DNA of 64,000 bases from JBCCCJ01 sp039029315 (GTDB taxonomy: Bacteria; Bacteroidota; Bacteroidia; J057), in contig JBCCGK010000055.1 in assembly GCA_039029315.1 (NCBI GenBank), positions 9,469-73,468 of the forward strand, written 5' to 3'. The notes beneath the pieces were generated by a model that had not been told where the DNA came from, searched no databases, and worked only from the letters and a program-made list of their open reading frames with translations. This document shows, in pieces, positions 63,677-64,000 of the stretch. Every line of letters starts with the position of its first letter. Within the stretch, counting starts at the first letter, position 1. The translations under genes were made by a program, and so were the position numbers.

Positions 63677-64000
63677 TGACTCGCGATTCGGGGAGGAACC
63701 ATCAATTCTCCTAAGTTTGACTTTGGCCAAAATGGAAATTCAAATTTCTTTACCGTACACTTTTACCAGTTTAGGCGAGCTGGCCCCCAAAATTCGGCAG
63801 CGCACCAGACCATCCGATTGGCAGCGCACCAGACCATCCGATCGGTAAACTGGGGTGGATTTGTGAGTTGGGCTTAGAATTTTGGCAGCGCACCGGACCA
63901 TCCGATTGGCAGCGCACCAGACCATCCGATTGGCGGTTTTTACGCAACTTTTTGCGAATGCGCTCAACTTCTTGGGGTAAATCAAGAAATGCTTCTCTCG
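63677..64000. other. 324-bp end region with paired 24-bp repeats, no confident gene
   Basis: An 81-codon frame on the minus strand (63985-63740) crosses the repeats and reads NRMVWCAA/NRMVRCAA, so it is only a translation of repeat DNA. No other feature was recognised up to the window edge. Confidence 0.5.
63796..63931. repeat. Two pairs of near-identical 24-bp tandem repeats
   Basis: Units at 63796-63819, 63820-63843, 63884-63907 and 63908-63931 begin GGCAGCGCACC and end CCATCCGAT. Pairs are 40 bp apart and the unit length is exactly 24 bp; differences are single bases (for example GGACC for AGACC in unit three). Confidence 0.9.

Noticed and set aside
63796..63931. CRISPR array
   Set aside because: Units are adjacent pairs without regular spacers and no cas gene is nearby.
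63740..63985. 81-codon frame on the minus strand
   Set aside because: Its sequence is a translation of the 24-bp repeats with no other protein-like content.
1..64000. tRNA, rRNA and riboswitch search by eye
   Set aside because: No cloverleaf with a CCA-type acceptor stem, no rRNA segment and no known riboswitch core was recognised in the gaps; a covariance search could still find one.

Overview
The window looks like chromosomal DNA of a Bacteroidota bacterium, probably a Saprospiria-type (Lewinella/Haliscomenobacter-like) glycan degrader. This is inferred from a SusC/SusD pair, a hybrid two-component regulator with an AraC output domain, several proteins with a C-terminal type IX secretion (T9SS) sorting tail, many lipoproteins with a short lipobox, DUF5916 and DUF885 proteins, and a TAnnTTTG-type -7 box. 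No rRNA, tRNA, CRISPR array or prophage was recognised.

Layout. 1-5.4 kb: a GH117-like glycosidase cut by the window edge, a small secreted protein resembling contractile-tail tube proteins, a mutarotase-fold lipoprotein, a membrane AraC regulator and an Lnt-like nitrilase. 5.4-12.1 kb: an orphan propeller sensor kinase divergent from a BCCT transporter-SDR-MDR operon closed by a clear terminator. 12.3-16.7 kb: a LamG/T9SS protein, a type-B carboxylesterase and an arylsulfotransferase-fold T9SS protein. 17-29 kb: a compact polysaccharide utilisation locus (SusC, SusD, SusE-like lipoprotein, CE2-like esterase) facing its probable hybrid regulator. 29.2-38.3 kb: a class-C serine hydrolase, a PadR-controlled FtsX/MacB-type permease behind a perfect 17-bp inverted repeat, a gamma-glutamyltransferase, a small membrane protein and a DUF885 peptidase. 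38.5-44.3 kb: a frameshifted gene remnant, an OmpA-domain protein, a GNAT enzyme and a DUF5916 protein. Between the GNAT and DUF5916 genes sits an AT-rich AbiEii-type nucleotidyltransferase module flanked by a 63-bp perfect direct repeat. 44.4-62.4 kb: a second carbohydrate region with GH81, GH172/DUF2961 and GH95-like enzymes, a secreted ADP-ribosylglycohydrolase-family protein, an RraA-family protein, a TauE/SafE permease, an unusual FAD-oxidoreductase/SLH-like/endonuclease-phosphatase fusion and an M24 aminopeptidase. 62.6-64 kb: a DUF1016 PD-(D/E)XK nuclease-like gene containing an internal palindrome, then paired 24-bp repeats.

How it works together. Most genes encode exported proteins for capture and hydrolysis of polysaccharides (a beta-1,3-glucan, a fructan- or arabinan-type polymer, fucosylated and acetylated glycans), with two propeller sensor kinases and a HTCS controlling them. 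The most unusual items are the inserted AbiEii module that regenerates the 3' end of its target gene, the three-domain redox/SLH/EEP fusion, the secreted tail-tube-like protein, and a small family of dispersed inverted-repeat elements with a REP-like hairpin (about 1.1, 35.8 and 53.9 kb).
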